20,235 nucleotides of DNA from SIG710 sp045605745 (GCA_045605745.1 JAZUQN010000017.1:1-20235); one strand, 5' to 3'; positions 1-7,397 are shown, counted from the first letter of the stretch. The notes: generated by a model not told the origin, from the letters alone. Numbers and translations: made by a program.

Positions 1-440
<440 letters not shown>

Positions 441-627
441 ATTGTATCTCAAGCATCTCTGCTTAAAACCTTTTTTAGAGCTAATCTGCTCGTTTACTTT
501 TGTTTGAGTAGTATTCTCAAGAATTGCGAGATTCGTCTTTGCACAATACTTGTTTATGCTTTGTACTTCATCTCTTGTTGTTCAATTTTCAATGACCGAT
601 CGCTGCCTTTTTTCGGACAGCTTGTCT

Positions 628-656
628 ATTATACCACACGCTCCTGACTTTGTCAA
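628..656 (-). promoter_or_regulatory. rRNA promoter, proximal (P2)
   Basis: On the minus strand there is a perfect TTGACA (651-656), a 17-base spacer and a perfect TATAAT (628-633), pointing at the 16S gene about 190 bases downstream. The sequence just after the -10 contains AAGCTGTC in the same register as in P1. A tandem 12-base A/T-rich repeat (667-690) sits directly upstream of the -35, where an UP element would be. Confidence 0.93.
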
Positions 657-666
657 TACCTTTTTT

Positions 667-690
667 AAAAGTTTTTTCAAAAGTTTTTTC
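667..690. repeat. two tandem copies of a 12-base AT-rich unit
   Basis: AAAAGTTTTTTC occurs twice back to back (667-678 and 679-690). It lies immediately upstream of the -35 of the proximal rRNA promoter, so on the minus strand it gives A-tracts repeating about once per helical turn. This is the place and composition expected of an UP element bound by the RNA polymerase alpha subunit; that role is inference. Confidence 0.75.
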
Positions 691-725
691 GTGTGCTCTC
701 TGACGCTTTTTGCGACAGCTTCGTT

Positions 726-754
726 ATTATACTACTTTTCTCTCCTTTTGTCAA
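726..754 (-). promoter_or_regulatory. rRNA promoter, distal (P1)
   Basis: A second perfect consensus promoter on the minus strand: TTGACA (749-754), 17 bases, TATAAT (726-731). It is exactly 98 bases from P2 and shares the downstream AAGCTGTC plus a run of A's in the same register, so the two promoters look like a duplication. Tandem P1/P2 promoters are usual for rRNA operons, where they allow growth-rate control. Confidence 0.92.
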
Positions 755-917
755 CACTTTTTCTAAATTTTCTCCCTTTTTTATCCTTTTTGTTGCCATT
801 TGCAATACTTAACAAGTTCTTATCTCGTTTTTTGTGCAAGATACACAAACACAAGTTCACTATATCCAGAACAACTCCAATTTCAATGTCCCAATTACTC
901 TCTTAAGAACTTTGGTA

Positions 918-946
918 TTGCAAAAACAATATATATCTGTTATAAT
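918..946 (+). promoter_or_regulatory. promoter of the alcohol dehydrogenase gene
   Basis: TTGCAA (918-923), 17 bases, TATAAT (941-946), with a TG one base before the -10 (extended -10). Its end is 24 bases from the ATG at 971, and AGAGGTG precedes that ATG at normal ribosome-site spacing. Confidence 0.75.
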
Positions 947-970
947 AATGGAAGAAAAGAGGTGCTTTAA

Positions 971-2086
971 ATGAAACTTGATATTAATTTTCCAACACGC
1001 ATCGTATCCGGCATTGATTGTGTATCAAAAAGCGGTGAGCTTATAAAAACTTTAAATGCGAAAAAAGCTTTCATCGTAACAGGAAAAAGCGGAGCAAAAA
1101 AATCAGGTGCTCTTGTGGATGTGACAAATCTTCTTAATGAACTTAATATTTCATATGAAATTTTTGACGATATCGAAGAAAATCCACCGTTGCTTACAAG
1201 CCACGAGGCGGGTCAAAAATGCAGAAAAAGTGGATGCGACATTGTTATAGGCATAGGAGGAGGATCAGCTCTTGATGCCGCAAAAGCCATTGCTGTTTTT
1301 GCCGCAAACAGAATTGAACCTTTAGACGGTTTTAGCGCAGAAAAATGCACCGGTGCTCTTCCCATCATTGCAATCCCCACCACCGCAGGCACAGGTAGCG
1401 AGGCAAACTCATATGCAGTTATGACTATGCCCGACGGAAAGCAGAAGAAAACTATAAAATTTCCTTATACTTTTCCAAAGCTCGCATTGCTTGACCCAAA
1501 ATACACCTATTCTCTCGGATATGATTATACTATCAGCACAGCGCTTGATGCGTTTGCACACGCAATAGAATCCTATCTTTCCCCTTCTGCCACACTTTTC
1601 TCGGAGCAGTTTGCTCTTTTTGCGGCAAAGAATATTTTTGATGTTATCAAAGCAAAACCAACCGCTTTCACAGCAGAGGATCGCAAAAAGCTTGCCTATG
1701 CCTCCTGCGCAGCAGGTGCCGCAATCAGCGTTTCGGGAACAGGCTTTCCTCATCCTCTTGGATACAGCTTGACACTGCTGCGATCTATTCCCCACGGCAA
1801 GGCCTGCGCAGTTTTTGAAGAGGATTACATTTCTCTCAATGAGTCAACCGAAATCGGAAGAGAAAAATTGTCAATTTTCTTCAACTATTTGGGAACAAAC
1901 AAAACAGAACTTTCAAATCTTCTGACAGACCTTGCAAATGTAAACTTGACTCTCACAGAAGAAGAGATCAAAGAGTTTGTCGATTTAATAAAGGTTGCGG
2001 CAAATTACACCAACAGCCCATACGTACTCTCTGACGAGGAAAAGTATCTTATATATAGGAAGCATTTTTTTAATAAAGATAAGTAA
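971..2086 (+). CDS. iron-containing (group III) alcohol dehydrogenase
   Basis: A cytoplasmic NAD(P)-dependent oxidoreductase of the iron-activated alcohol dehydrogenase family, 371 residues, slightly shorter than the usual 380-400. The N-terminal half is the nucleotide-binding domain, with the diagnostic GGGSALDAAKA at about 96-106 and PTTAGTGSE at 136-144. The C-terminal helical domain carries the expected metal ligands D193 and H197 (in DAFAHAIE), H261 (in GFPHPLG) and H275 (in IPHGKA). It starts at an ATG behind AGAGGTG and has its own promoter, so it is probably a single-gene transcript, closed by the bidirectional hairpin at 2095-2125. Known family substrates include ethanol/acetaldehyde, butanol, 1,3-propanediol and lactaldehyde; the sequence alone does not choose. 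It converges on a deo operon whose DeoC makes acetaldehyde, which makes acetaldehyde reduction attractive, but that is inference. Confidence 0.92.
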   Translation: MKLDINFPTRIVSGIDCVSKSGELIKTLNAKKAFIVTGKSGAKKSGALVDVTNLLNELNISYEIFDDIEENPPLLTSHEAGQKCRKSGCDIVIGIGGGSALDAAKAIAVFAANRIEPLDGFSAEKCTGALPIIAIPTTAGTGSEANSYAVMTMPDGKQKKTIKFPYTFPKLALLDPKYTYSLGYDYTISTALDAFAHAIESYLSPSATLFSEQFALFAAKNIFDVIKAKPTAFTAEDRKKLAYASCAAGAAISVSGTGFPHPLGYSLTLLRSIPHGKACAVFEEDYISLNESTEIGREKLSIFFNYLGTNKTELSNLLTDLANVNLTLTEEEIKEFVDLIKVAANYTNSPYVLSDEEKYLIYRKHFFNKDK

Positions 2087-2094
2087 CGCTAAGG

Positions 2095-2125
2095 AAAAGA
2101 CGATCCACAATGTGGATCGTCTTTT
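2095..2125. terminator. bidirectional intrinsic terminator between adh and cdd
   Basis: A 14-bp perfect stem, AAAAGACGATCCAC paired with GTGGATCGTCTTTT (2112-2125), with a 3-base loop. A T-run follows on the plus strand, and on the minus strand the stem ends in its own T-run. The stop codon of cdd (2126-2128) lies at the foot of the hairpin, so the two convergent genes share it. Confidence 0.9.
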
Positions 2126-2527
2126 TTATATGCTAAGAATAAAACCAAGAGGCAATATCTCCTCAAGGGTATAAGTTTCAAACTTTTCACTGTTGCCGAG
2201 GATAACAGCAAAATCTTTGCCACAAAACTCCCCCATAACCTGCCTGCAAACCCCGCAAGGCGAACAGATTGGGTCGGGAGCTTTATTGACTTTGCCCCCC
2301 ACAATTGCTATTTTTAAAAACTCCCTCTCTCCTGCGTTTATTGCAGAAAAAAATGCAACTCTTTCAGCACATACCGTTGGAGAAAATGCGGAATTTTCAA
2401 TATTACAGCCGGTATATACCTGTCCGTTTTTTGAGAGCAACGCCGCCCCGACAGAAAATCCCGAGTAGGAACAATATGACCTTTCGCGCGCATCCTCTGC
2501 CGCTTTCATAAGCTCAAGGTCGGTCAT
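2126..2527 (-). CDS. cdd: cytidine deaminase
   Basis: Hydrolytic deamination of cytidine and deoxycytidine to uridine and deoxyuridine in the cytoplasm. At 133 residues it has the length of the small homotetrameric class. The zinc site is complete and of the three-cysteine type: C53 in TVCAERVA with catalytic E55, and C91 and C94 in PCGVCRQ. The substrate-binding segment GCNIENSAF (40-48) is also present. It is the last gene of the deo operon. Its ATG overlaps the deoB stop in ATGA, and its ribosome site GGAGGTG lies inside the end of deoB, so translation is probably coupled. Assignment is firm. Confidence 0.96.
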   Translation of the reverse strand: MTDLELMKAAEDARERSYCSYSGFSVGAALLSKNGQVYTGCNIENSAFSPTVCAERVAFFSAINAGEREFLKIAIVGGKVNKAPDPICSPCGVCRQVMGEFCGKDFAVILGNSEKFETYTLEEILPLGFILSI

Positions 2528-3702
2528 TTTATCACCTCCGATACAAAGCTCTTACCAGGACAATCAAAATTCACCCCAAGAGCCTCACATACACTTGCGG
2601 CTATATCGCAAAAGCACGCTCTCGTTCCAATTGAAAGTGGATCAATACTCTTTCCGTAAACCAAAAGGGGCACATATTCTCTGGTGTGGTCGGTGCTGAT
2701 ATCACCGGGATCGCAGCCATGGTCTGCGGTTATTATAAGAATATCCTCCTCGCCTATTTTTTTGAGAAGCTTGGGCAAAAATTCATCAAATCTGCTGAGC
2801 GCTTCAGCATATCCAAGAGCATCATTTCTATGTCCGTAAACCGAGTCGAAATCAACAAGATTTATAAAGCAAAGTCCATCAAAATCTCGGTTTGCAACCA
2901 AATCGCTCGCTTGCATTCCCTCTTCATTACTGTGAGTTATGATCTTTTCGGTAATCCCCCTGCCGGCAAAAATATCGGATATCTTCCCAACAGAAATCAC
3001 ATCCTTGCCCGATGCCTTAAGCGCATCAAGCATTGTTATTCCGCTCGGCTCAAGGCTGAAATCTCGCCTGTTTCCGGTTCTTTTAAAGTTCCCTGCGCTG
3101 CCAACAAAAGGTCTTGCAATAACTCTGCCAACAGCGTGCTTTCCGCAAAGAATCCTTCTCGCTATTCGGCAATATCCATATAGTGTCTCAGGAGGAATTA
3201 GTGCTTCATGCGCGGCGATCTGAAAAACGCTGTCAGCAGATGTATATACAATAAGATCACCGGTTTTCATATGTTCTGCACCATAATCCCTTAGCACATC
3301 TGTACCCGAATACGGTTTATTGCAGAGAATTTTTCTGCCGGTCTGCTTTTCAAACTCCTCAACTATCTCACATGGAAATCCATTTGGATAGGTTGGCAGT
3401 GGGACCTCTGAAACCACACCTGAAATTTCCCAATGCCCAATAGTGGTGTCCTTTCCGTTTGAAAGCTCTGCCATTCTGCCATAGGCAGCCATAGGCTTTT
3501 CATTTTCGCCAAGATATGAAAGACCCTCTATATTTCCCATTCCGAGGGAAAGCAGATTGGGAATATTCAGCTTACCTGTTTTATGAAGCGTACCAAGGGT
3601 AGATGCCCCCTTGTCACCAAAGCGTCCTGAATCCGGAAGCTCTCCTGCACCGAGGCTATCAAGAACAATTATAAAGACTCTTTTGAATCTATTTACTGAC
3701 AA
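2524..3702 (-). CDS. deoB: phosphopentomutase
   Basis: Interconverts ribose-1-phosphate/ribose-5-phosphate and the deoxyribose forms, linking nucleoside phosphorolysis to the pentose pathway and DeoC. At 392 residues it is full length for the alkaline-phosphatase-superfamily prokaryotic enzyme. Visible motifs are the metal-binding start FIIVLDSLGAGELPD (D15), the GKDTTIGHWE segment (83-92), whose T86 matches the phospho-acceptor threonine, then VDFDSVYGHRND, ITADHGCDP and DHTREYVPLLVYG. Most relatives read GKDTMTGHWE, so the T-I pair here is a small variation. The start codon is TTG (3702-3700), directly abutting the deoD stop, with GGAGGG seven bases upstream inside deoD. It overlaps cdd by 4 bases. 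Confidence 0.96.
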   Translation of the reverse strand: MSVNRFKRVFIIVLDSLGAGELPDSGRFGDKGASTLGTLHKTGKLNIPNLLSLGMGNIEGLSYLGENEKPMAAYGRMAELSNGKDTTIGHWEISGVVSEVPLPTYPNGFPCEIVEEFEKQTGRKILCNKPYSGTDVLRDYGAEHMKTGDLIVYTSADSVFQIAAHEALIPPETLYGYCRIARRILCGKHAVGRVIARPFVGSAGNFKRTGNRRDFSLEPSGITMLDALKASGKDVISVGKISDIFAGRGITEKIITHSNEEGMQASDLVANRDFDGLCFINLVDFDSVYGHRNDALGYAEALSRFDEFLPKLLKKIGEEDILIITADHGCDPGDISTDHTREYVPLLVYGKSIDPLSIGTRACFCDIAASVCEALGVNFDCPGKSFVSEVIK

Positions 3703-4428
3703 TTATTTACCCTCCATTTCTATAGCGATATCGAGAGCAACCTCCATCATGTCTGTAAAGCTGTTCTGGCGAGCATCTGAGTCAAGTGATTCGCCGGTTA
3801 CAAGGCTGTCGGATATGGTGCAGATAGCAAGGGCTCGTTTTCCGCTTCTCGCCGCTGTACAATATAGGGCAGCCGCCTCCATTTCAACAGCCATAACACC
3901 CATCTTAGCCCATTCCAACGAAGTTCTTTCATTTTCATTATAAAATGTATCAGAGGAAAGGATATTTCCTACATGATATGAAAGCTGACGCTTCTTGGAA
4001 TTTTTCACTGCAGCTTCTATCAGCTCAAAGCTTGCTGTTGGAGAAAAGCTGCCGGGAAGTCCATACTGGTTTGGGAAATTTGAATTAGTACAAGCCCCCA
4101 TGCCAATAACAAGATCGCGAACCTTAATGTGCTTTTGCATAGCACCTGCCGACCCAACGCGAATAATATTTTCCACGCCGAAAATATTATAAAGCTCATA
4201 GCTGTAGATACCAATCGAAGGCATACCCATACCGCTTGCCATGACAGAAACCTTTGTTCCCTTGTATGTGCCTGTATAACCGTGAACTCCTCTTACATTG
4301 TTAACAAGAACGGGATTTTCAAAGAAGTTTTCTGCAATAAACTTCGCACGAAGCGGATCTCCGGGCATAAGAACGGTTTTGCCGAAATCACCAGGTTTTG
4401 CATTAATATGGGGTGTTGGATATTTCAT
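3703..4428 (-). CDS. deoD: purine-nucleoside phosphorylase, DeoD type
   Basis: Phosphorolysis of purine (deoxy)ribonucleosides to free base plus (deoxy)ribose-1-phosphate. At 241 residues it matches hexameric DeoD-type enzymes. H7 is in the conserved N-terminal PTPHI segment. The phosphate site is visible as GDPLRAKF (G23, R27), R46 and R90-V-G-S93. VEMEAAA (181-187) contacts the ribose, and ISDS (D207) is the residue that protonates purine N7 in the family. The start is supported by AAGGAG eight bases upstream of the ATG. It sits 52 bases after deoC and directly before deoB, whose ribosome site it encodes. Substrate choice beyond purines cannot be read from the sequence. Confidence 0.96.
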   Translation of the reverse strand: MKYPTPHINAKPGDFGKTVLMPGDPLRAKFIAENFFENPVLVNNVRGVHGYTGTYKGTKVSVMASGMGMPSIGIYSYELYNIFGVENIIRVGSAGAMQKHIKVRDLVIGMGACTNSNFPNQYGLPGSFSPTASFELIEAAVKNSKKRQLSYHVGNILSSDTFYNENERTSLEWAKMGVMAVEMEAAALYCTAARSGKRALAICTISDSLVTGESLDSDARQNSFTDMMEVALDIAIEMEGK

Positions 4429-4480
4429 AATCGTAACTCCTTCAATATAATTTCAAAATATATTTTACGCTCCAAAAAGA

Positions 4481-5149
4481 TTAATATTCGCCAAGCTCTT
4501 CGTTTTTGACTATCTTTACGATAGCACTTGTGCCAAGGCGAAGCGCACCAAGAGCAATAAAATCCTCTGCATCGGCAACCGAGCGTATTCCGCCGGCCGC
4601 TTTTATCTTAAGATGCGAGGGAACATTCCCGGCAAAAAGCAAAACATCATCTCTTGTCGCTCCGCCGCCAGCAAAGCCTGTTGAGGTCTTTATAAAATCA
4701 GCCCCCGATTCACCAACAATACGACACATTTCAATTTTTTCCTCGTCGGTAAGCACACAGGTCTCAACGATAACCTTCAATATCTTTCCCTCGCAAGCCT
4801 TGCGGATCGCCTTTATTTCCGAAAGAAGCCGGTCGTATTGCTTTTCTTTAAGAAAACCGATGTTTATAACCATATCTATCTCATCTGCACCTTCACTCAC
4901 AGCATGCTCTGTCTCAAAAACCTTTACAGCAGTAGTGTTATAGCCATTTGGAAAGCCTATAACGGTACATATAGGAATCTTGCCCGAGGCATATTCTGCG
5001 GCCTTCTTAACAAAGCTCGGCGGTATGCAAACAGAAGCTGTACCAAATTTTATTCCATCGTCTATGATTGCCTTTATTTCCTCCCATGTTGCATCACGAG
5101 CGAGAAGTGTGTGGTCAACCTTTTCCAAAATGCTTTTAATTTTCATCAT
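4481..5149 (-). CDS. deoC: deoxyribose-phosphate aldolase
   Basis: Splits 2-deoxyribose-5-phosphate into glyceraldehyde-3-phosphate and acetaldehyde through a Schiff base. It is a class I aldolase of the TIM-barrel type, about 222 residues from the chosen start. The Schiff-base lysine is in FIKTSTGF (K154), the second active-site lysine precedes AAGGI (K183), and the aspartate is in EIDMVIN (D92). The frame is open up to an ATG at 5170, but AAGGA stands seven bases before the ATG at 5149, while the upstream ATG has only a poor ribosome site and would overlap ybaK by 35 bases. I therefore prefer 5149; another ATG follows immediately at 5146. It follows ybaK with a short overlap. Confidence 0.95.
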   Translation of the reverse strand: MMKIKSILEKVDHTLLARDATWEEIKAIIDDGIKFGTASVCIPPSFVKKAAEYASGKIPICTVIGFPNGYNTTAVKVFETEHAVSEGADEIDMVINIGFLKEKQYDRLLSEIKAIRKACEGKILKVIVETCVLTDEEKIEMCRIVGESGADFIKTSTGFAGGGATRDDVLLFAGNVPSHLKIKAAGGIRSVADAEDFIALGALRLGTSAIVKIVKNEELGEY

Positions 5150-5618
5150 CCTGCCATCCTTTACATACATCTATCCACTCTTTTGAGCCCGATGCTTTTT
5201 CAAGCTCGGATATGGTAAGCTTAACTGCACTGTTTCGTGTTCCTGCCGCCGGATAAACTATATTAAAGCGGCGCAAAGATTCATCCAGATACACCGGCAC
5301 ACCTGTAGGAAGCGCAAATGGGCAAACACCTCCAACGGGATGACCGAGCATCGCTTCCACATCCTCAAGCTTTATCATCACCGCTTTTGTATGAAAAATA
5401 CCCTTAAACTTGCTGTTATCCGTTTTTGCATCACCGGCCATAACGATTATTATCGGCTTATCATCAATCAAAAATGACATTGTTTTTGCAATTTCAGGCT
5501 CACTGCATCCAAGGGCAGCCGCCGCCTCACTAACCGTTGCGCTGGACATCTCGGGAATAATTATTCTGTTCTCCAGACCAAAGCCTCTGAGATGAGCTCT
5601 AACCTTATCTATCGACAT
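5136..5618 (-). CDS. YbaK/ProX-family aminoacyl-tRNA editing domain protein
   Basis: Stand-alone YbaK/aa-tRNA deacylase domain, 160 residues. Proteins of this family hydrolyse mischarged tRNAs such as Cys-tRNA(Pro) or Ala-tRNA(Pro). Visible features are the conserved lysine in EIAKTMSF (about residue 45), GDAKTDNSKF in the middle, and the signature GHPVGGVCPFA (about 92-102). Which mischarged tRNA is edited cannot be told. It is the first gene of the deo operon, directly behind the operon promoter. The frame begins at an ATG at 5624, but GAGG lies only one base before that codon and seven bases before the ATG at 5618, so 5618 is the better start. A translation-quality protein leading a nucleoside operon is a context oddity, not a functional clue. 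Confidence 0.88.
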   Translation of the reverse strand: MSIDKVRAHLRGFGLENRIIIPEMSSATVSEAAAALGCSEPEIAKTMSFLIDDKPIIIVMAGDAKTDNSKFKGIFHTKAVMIKLEDVEAMLGHPVGGVCPFALPTGVPVYLDESLRRFNIVYPAAGTRNSAVKLTISELEKASGSKEWIDVCKGWQDDEN

Positions 5619-5658
5619 TTTCATACCTCACTGATATCAATGGTATTTTTTCACTTTT

Positions 5659-5687
5659 AGTATAACACAAAAAACATACATAGTCAA
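5659..5687 (-). promoter_or_regulatory. promoter of the ybaK-deoC-deoD-deoB-cdd operon
   Basis: Minus-strand TTGACT (5682-5687), 17 bases, TATACT (5659-5664), 41 bases upstream of the ybaK start. Spacing and position are ideal. No second good promoter is visible before cdd, so the five genes are probably one transcript. An imperfect palindrome (about 5699-5726; CAAGC/GCTTG core) lies between this promoter and the divergent one and could be a regulator site, but the evidence for that is weak. Confidence 0.85.
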
Positions 5688-5735
5688 GCAGAAACAAAAA
5701 AGTGCAAGCCTCAAAAGCTTGACTTTTAAAACTTT

Positions 5736-5766
5736 TTGTGATACCATTAAAAAAATCGCATATACT
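5736..5766 (+). promoter_or_regulatory. probable promoter of the flavin-reductase-like gene
   Basis: TATACT at 5761-5766 is a good -10, 30 bases before the ATG at 5797. The only -35 candidate is TTGTGA at 5736-5741, with a long 19-base spacer, so the promoter may be weak or regulated. Confidence 0.45.
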
Positions 5767-5796
5767 GAATGTAACAAGCAGAAATGAGGTGTTTTA

Positions 5797-6315
5797 ATGA
5801 AAGGATTTATTGAGATTTCTCCGGATGAATTTGAAAGTGCCGCTAAGCTTATAGGCAAGGATTGGATGCTGATAAGTGCAGGAAACACATCCGAGGGCTG
5901 CAACACAATGACCGCAAGCTGGGGATGCATGGGGGTGCTTTGGAACAAGCCGGTGGCCATCGCCTATGTCCGTCCGCAACGCTTCACATATCTTTTCACC
6001 GAAGCAAATGAGTACATGACCATGTGCTTCTTTGAGGAGGATAAAAGAGATATTCTCAAATTCTGTGGCTCTCACAGCGGCAGAGATTGTGACAAAATCA
6101 AAGAATGCGGCCTTAGCCCAATTGATGTGGCAGAAGGCAAAAGCGTGATATTTGGGGAGGCAAAATTAGCTCTTCTATGCAAAAAGCTTTATGTTTCGGA
6201 TATAAAAGAAGAAAACTTTATTGAGAGATCACTGCTCTCAAATTATCCGGCTAAAGACTATCACCGTCAGTATATCTGTGAAATAGTAAAAGCGTTCAAA
6301 AAAGCAAATATGTAA
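5797..6315 (+). CDS. flavin reductase-like FMN-binding split-barrel protein
   Basis: 172 residues resembling the flavin reductase-like/flavoredoxin family, which bind FMN in a split beta-barrel and pass electrons to or from flavins. The recognisable block is NTMTASWGCMGVLWNKPVAI (about 36-55), followed by YVRPQRFTYLF and a later HSGRDCDKIKECGLSP (about 93-108); these are the parts conserved in clostridial relatives. There are no signal peptide or membrane segments, so it is cytoplasmic. The ATG has GAGGTG five bases upstream. It stands alone, divergent from the deo operon and convergent with the DeoR-type gene, and ends before a repeat-rich spacer. Physiological substrate and partner are unknown. 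Confidence 0.85.
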   Translation: MKGFIEISPDEFESAAKLIGKDWMLISAGNTSEGCNTMTASWGCMGVLWNKPVAIAYVRPQRFTYLFTEANEYMTMCFFEEDKRDILKFCGSHSGRDCDKIKECGLSPIDVAEGKSVIFGEAKLALLCKKLYVSDIKEENFIERSLLSNYPAKDYHRQYICEIVKAFKKANM

Positions 6316-6357
6316 TGTAGATTTGGAGTTTGTGTGGAAGTTGTGGTGCGTTTTAAT

Positions 6358-6411
6358 AAGGCTTCCCCTTGAGAGTAAGCTGTCACGCAGCGACTTATGA
6401 GGTGGAAGGCT
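6358..6411. repeat. clostridial dispersed palindromic repeat-like element
   Basis: AAGGCTTCCCCTTGAGAGTA begins a block continuing AGCTGTC, GCAGCGACT and ATGAGGTGGAAGG. From memory, this order of words is that of a short dispersed repeat found in many copies in Clostridia. The ends AAGGCTTCC and GGAAGGCTT are near-complementary (one mismatch), so the element can fold on itself. Family membership rests on recall and was not searched. Confidence 0.55.
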
Positions 6412-6457
6412 TACGCTTAACCGGAAATTCACCGCAACAAGTGAAAAAGCACCCTCG

Positions 6458-6491
6458 TTGTCATTCTGAGGAGCAAGGCGACGATGCACCC
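6458..6491. repeat. second dispersed-repeat-like fragment
   Basis: GTCATTCTGAGGAGCAAGGC followed by GACGATGCACCC resembles another very common intergenic repeat of gut Firmicutes (GTCATTCTGAGGAGCGAAGC type), here slightly degenerate. It lies 47 bases after the first fragment. The identification is from memory. Confidence 0.5.
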
Positions 6492-6543
6492 TTTTAAAAA
6501 AGCGTTTGTTTTATATATAGCAACTCACCGATAAAAATTACAC

Positions 6544-6582
6544 AAAAAGCTAGCGAGCCAAAAAACGGCTCGGTAGCTTTTT
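6544..6582. terminator. bidirectional intrinsic terminator
   Basis: The stem AAAAAGCTA-G-CGAGCC (6544-6559) pairs with GGCTCG-G-TAGCTTTTT (6567-6582): 15 pairs, one G-G mismatch, a 7-base loop, and T-runs on both strands. It separates the convergent flavin-reductase-like gene and the DeoR-type gene. Confidence 0.85.
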
Positions 6583-6638
6583 ATTTAATAGTTGATGTAT
6601 TCTTTTCAAAGCAAGCAATCACAAATTAAGCCTGTTTT

Positions 6639-7328
6639 TTATTCATCAACAGTGATTATTCCCACATTTCTTGTTTCACAAACCACATATTGATAATTTA
6701 CATTGTATTTTGAATGGAGCATAAGACAGTATGTTCTTTCTGAGCTATCAATGGCCGCCTTTCGAACATTTGTTTGGGATTCGCTCCAATCAGTTATCCT
6801 CTTATTGTCATAACCGCTTGCAGATATAAAGGCAATATCAAACATAAATTTTCTTATGTACCCTTCCGCATCACTGCCAACAACACACTTATCCTTTGGC
6901 ACAAGATTACCGCAAACCATTTTGCTTCTTATGCCAAGTCTCCCAAGCTCAAGGATCGCCTTGGTTGAATTCGTTATGACCTGAATATTTTTAAATCCCA
7001 CAAGAAGCGGAACGATATTATAACAGGTCGAAGAACTGTCTATAAAGATAAGTGTACCGTCTCTCACATATTTAATAGCTTTTTTTGCGAGCAAAATCTT
7101 TTCATTTTTATCATTGTTTTCTCTCAGATCAATAGGAACGATAACAGATTCATTATTAAGCGCAACCCCACCTCTGAACTGAGTTACAATTCCAAGCCTT
7201 TTAAGATTAAGCACATCACGCCTTATAGTCATTTGACTGACATAAAGCATCTCGGAAATATCCGCAATCGACATACTTCCGTTTTTAAGCATTTCAATTA
7301 TCAGCTTTTGCCTTTCGGTGTAATCCAT
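6639..7328 (-). CDS. DeoR-family transcriptional regulator
   Basis: 229 residues, close to the usual 240-260. The N-terminal winged helix-turn-helix (about 3-57) has the family pattern ERQKLIIEML, then ISEMLYVSQMTIRRDVLNL and a wing ending QFRGG. The C-terminal DeoRC sensor domain (about 74-225) belongs to the sugar-isomerase-like fold that binds phosphorylated sugars; DGTLIFIDSSSTCYNIVPLL and VITNSTKAI are its first blocks. GGAGG lies six bases before the ATG, and a good promoter precedes it. It is separated from the deo operon by the flavin-reductase-like gene, so it may or may not control that operon; relatives usually control sugar utilisation. The effector is unknown. Confidence 0.9.
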   Translation of the reverse strand: MDYTERQKLIIEMLKNGSMSIADISEMLYVSQMTIRRDVLNLKRLGIVTQFRGGVALNNESVIVPIDLRENNDKNEKILLAKKAIKYVRDGTLIFIDSSSTCYNIVPLLVGFKNIQVITNSTKAILELGRLGIRSKMVCGNLVPKDKCVVGSDAEGYIRKFMFDIAFISASGYDNKRITDWSESQTNVRKAAIDSSERTYCLMLHSKYNVNYQYVVCETRNVGIITVDE

Positions 7329-7358
7329 TTTATACCTCCACGCAGTTTCTATATAGAT

Positions 7359-7387
7359 AGTATATCATAAATATTTAAATTTGTAAA
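7359..7387 (-). promoter_or_regulatory. promoter of the DeoR-type gene
   Basis: Minus-strand TTTACA (7382-7387), 17 bases, TATACT (7359-7364), 31 bases upstream of the start codon. The -35 is only 10 bases from the end of the araC-type gene, so the DeoR gene can be transcribed independently even though it follows araC on the same strand. Confidence 0.82.
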
Positions 7388-7397
7388 GCAAAAATCT

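Larger units (their letters stand above)
441..970. other. rRNA leader and promoter region, shared with adh upstream region
   Basis: This 530-base stretch has no credible protein gene. On the minus strand it holds the 16S leader: a box-A-like TTGAAAATTGAACA segment near 579-592, a small hairpin at 451-464, an inverted repeat at 432-441/471-480, and two tandem strong promoters. Upstream of each promoter are A/T-rich tracts. A much weaker third promoter can be drawn at 859-886 (TTGAAA, 16 bases, TATAGT), which I do not trust. The rightmost part, 918-946, carries the plus-strand promoter of the alcohol dehydrogenase. Confidence 0.7.
6316..6543. other. gene-free spacer between the flavoprotein and the terminator
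   Basis: No credible gene here: the reading frames run through repeat sequence and lack ribosome sites. It contains two repeat-like fragments (6358-6411 and 6458-6491) and, between and after them, unremarkable AT-rich sequence. Confidence 0.6.

Noticed and set aside
859..886. Possible third rRNA promoter (TTGAAA, 16 bases, TATAGT)
   Set aside because: It has two mismatches in the -35, one in the -10 and a short spacer in very AT-rich DNA, and it shares none of the blocks duplicated between P1 and P2.
550..906. 118-residue open frame rich in Phe/Leu/Ser on the plus strand
   Set aside because: It runs antisense through the tandem rRNA promoters and their A/T tracts; its hydrophobicity is just T-rich DNA read as Phe/Leu, and there is no ribosome site.
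1409..1795. 128-residue minus-strand open frame inside the alcohol dehydrogenase
   Set aside because: It is fully antisense to a well-supported gene, rich in Cys/Arg from codon complement, with no recognisable domain.
6238..6489. 83-residue minus-strand open frame over the dispersed repeats
   Set aside because: It is built from the repeat sequence and the end of the flavoprotein gene; such frames recur wherever these repeats occur.
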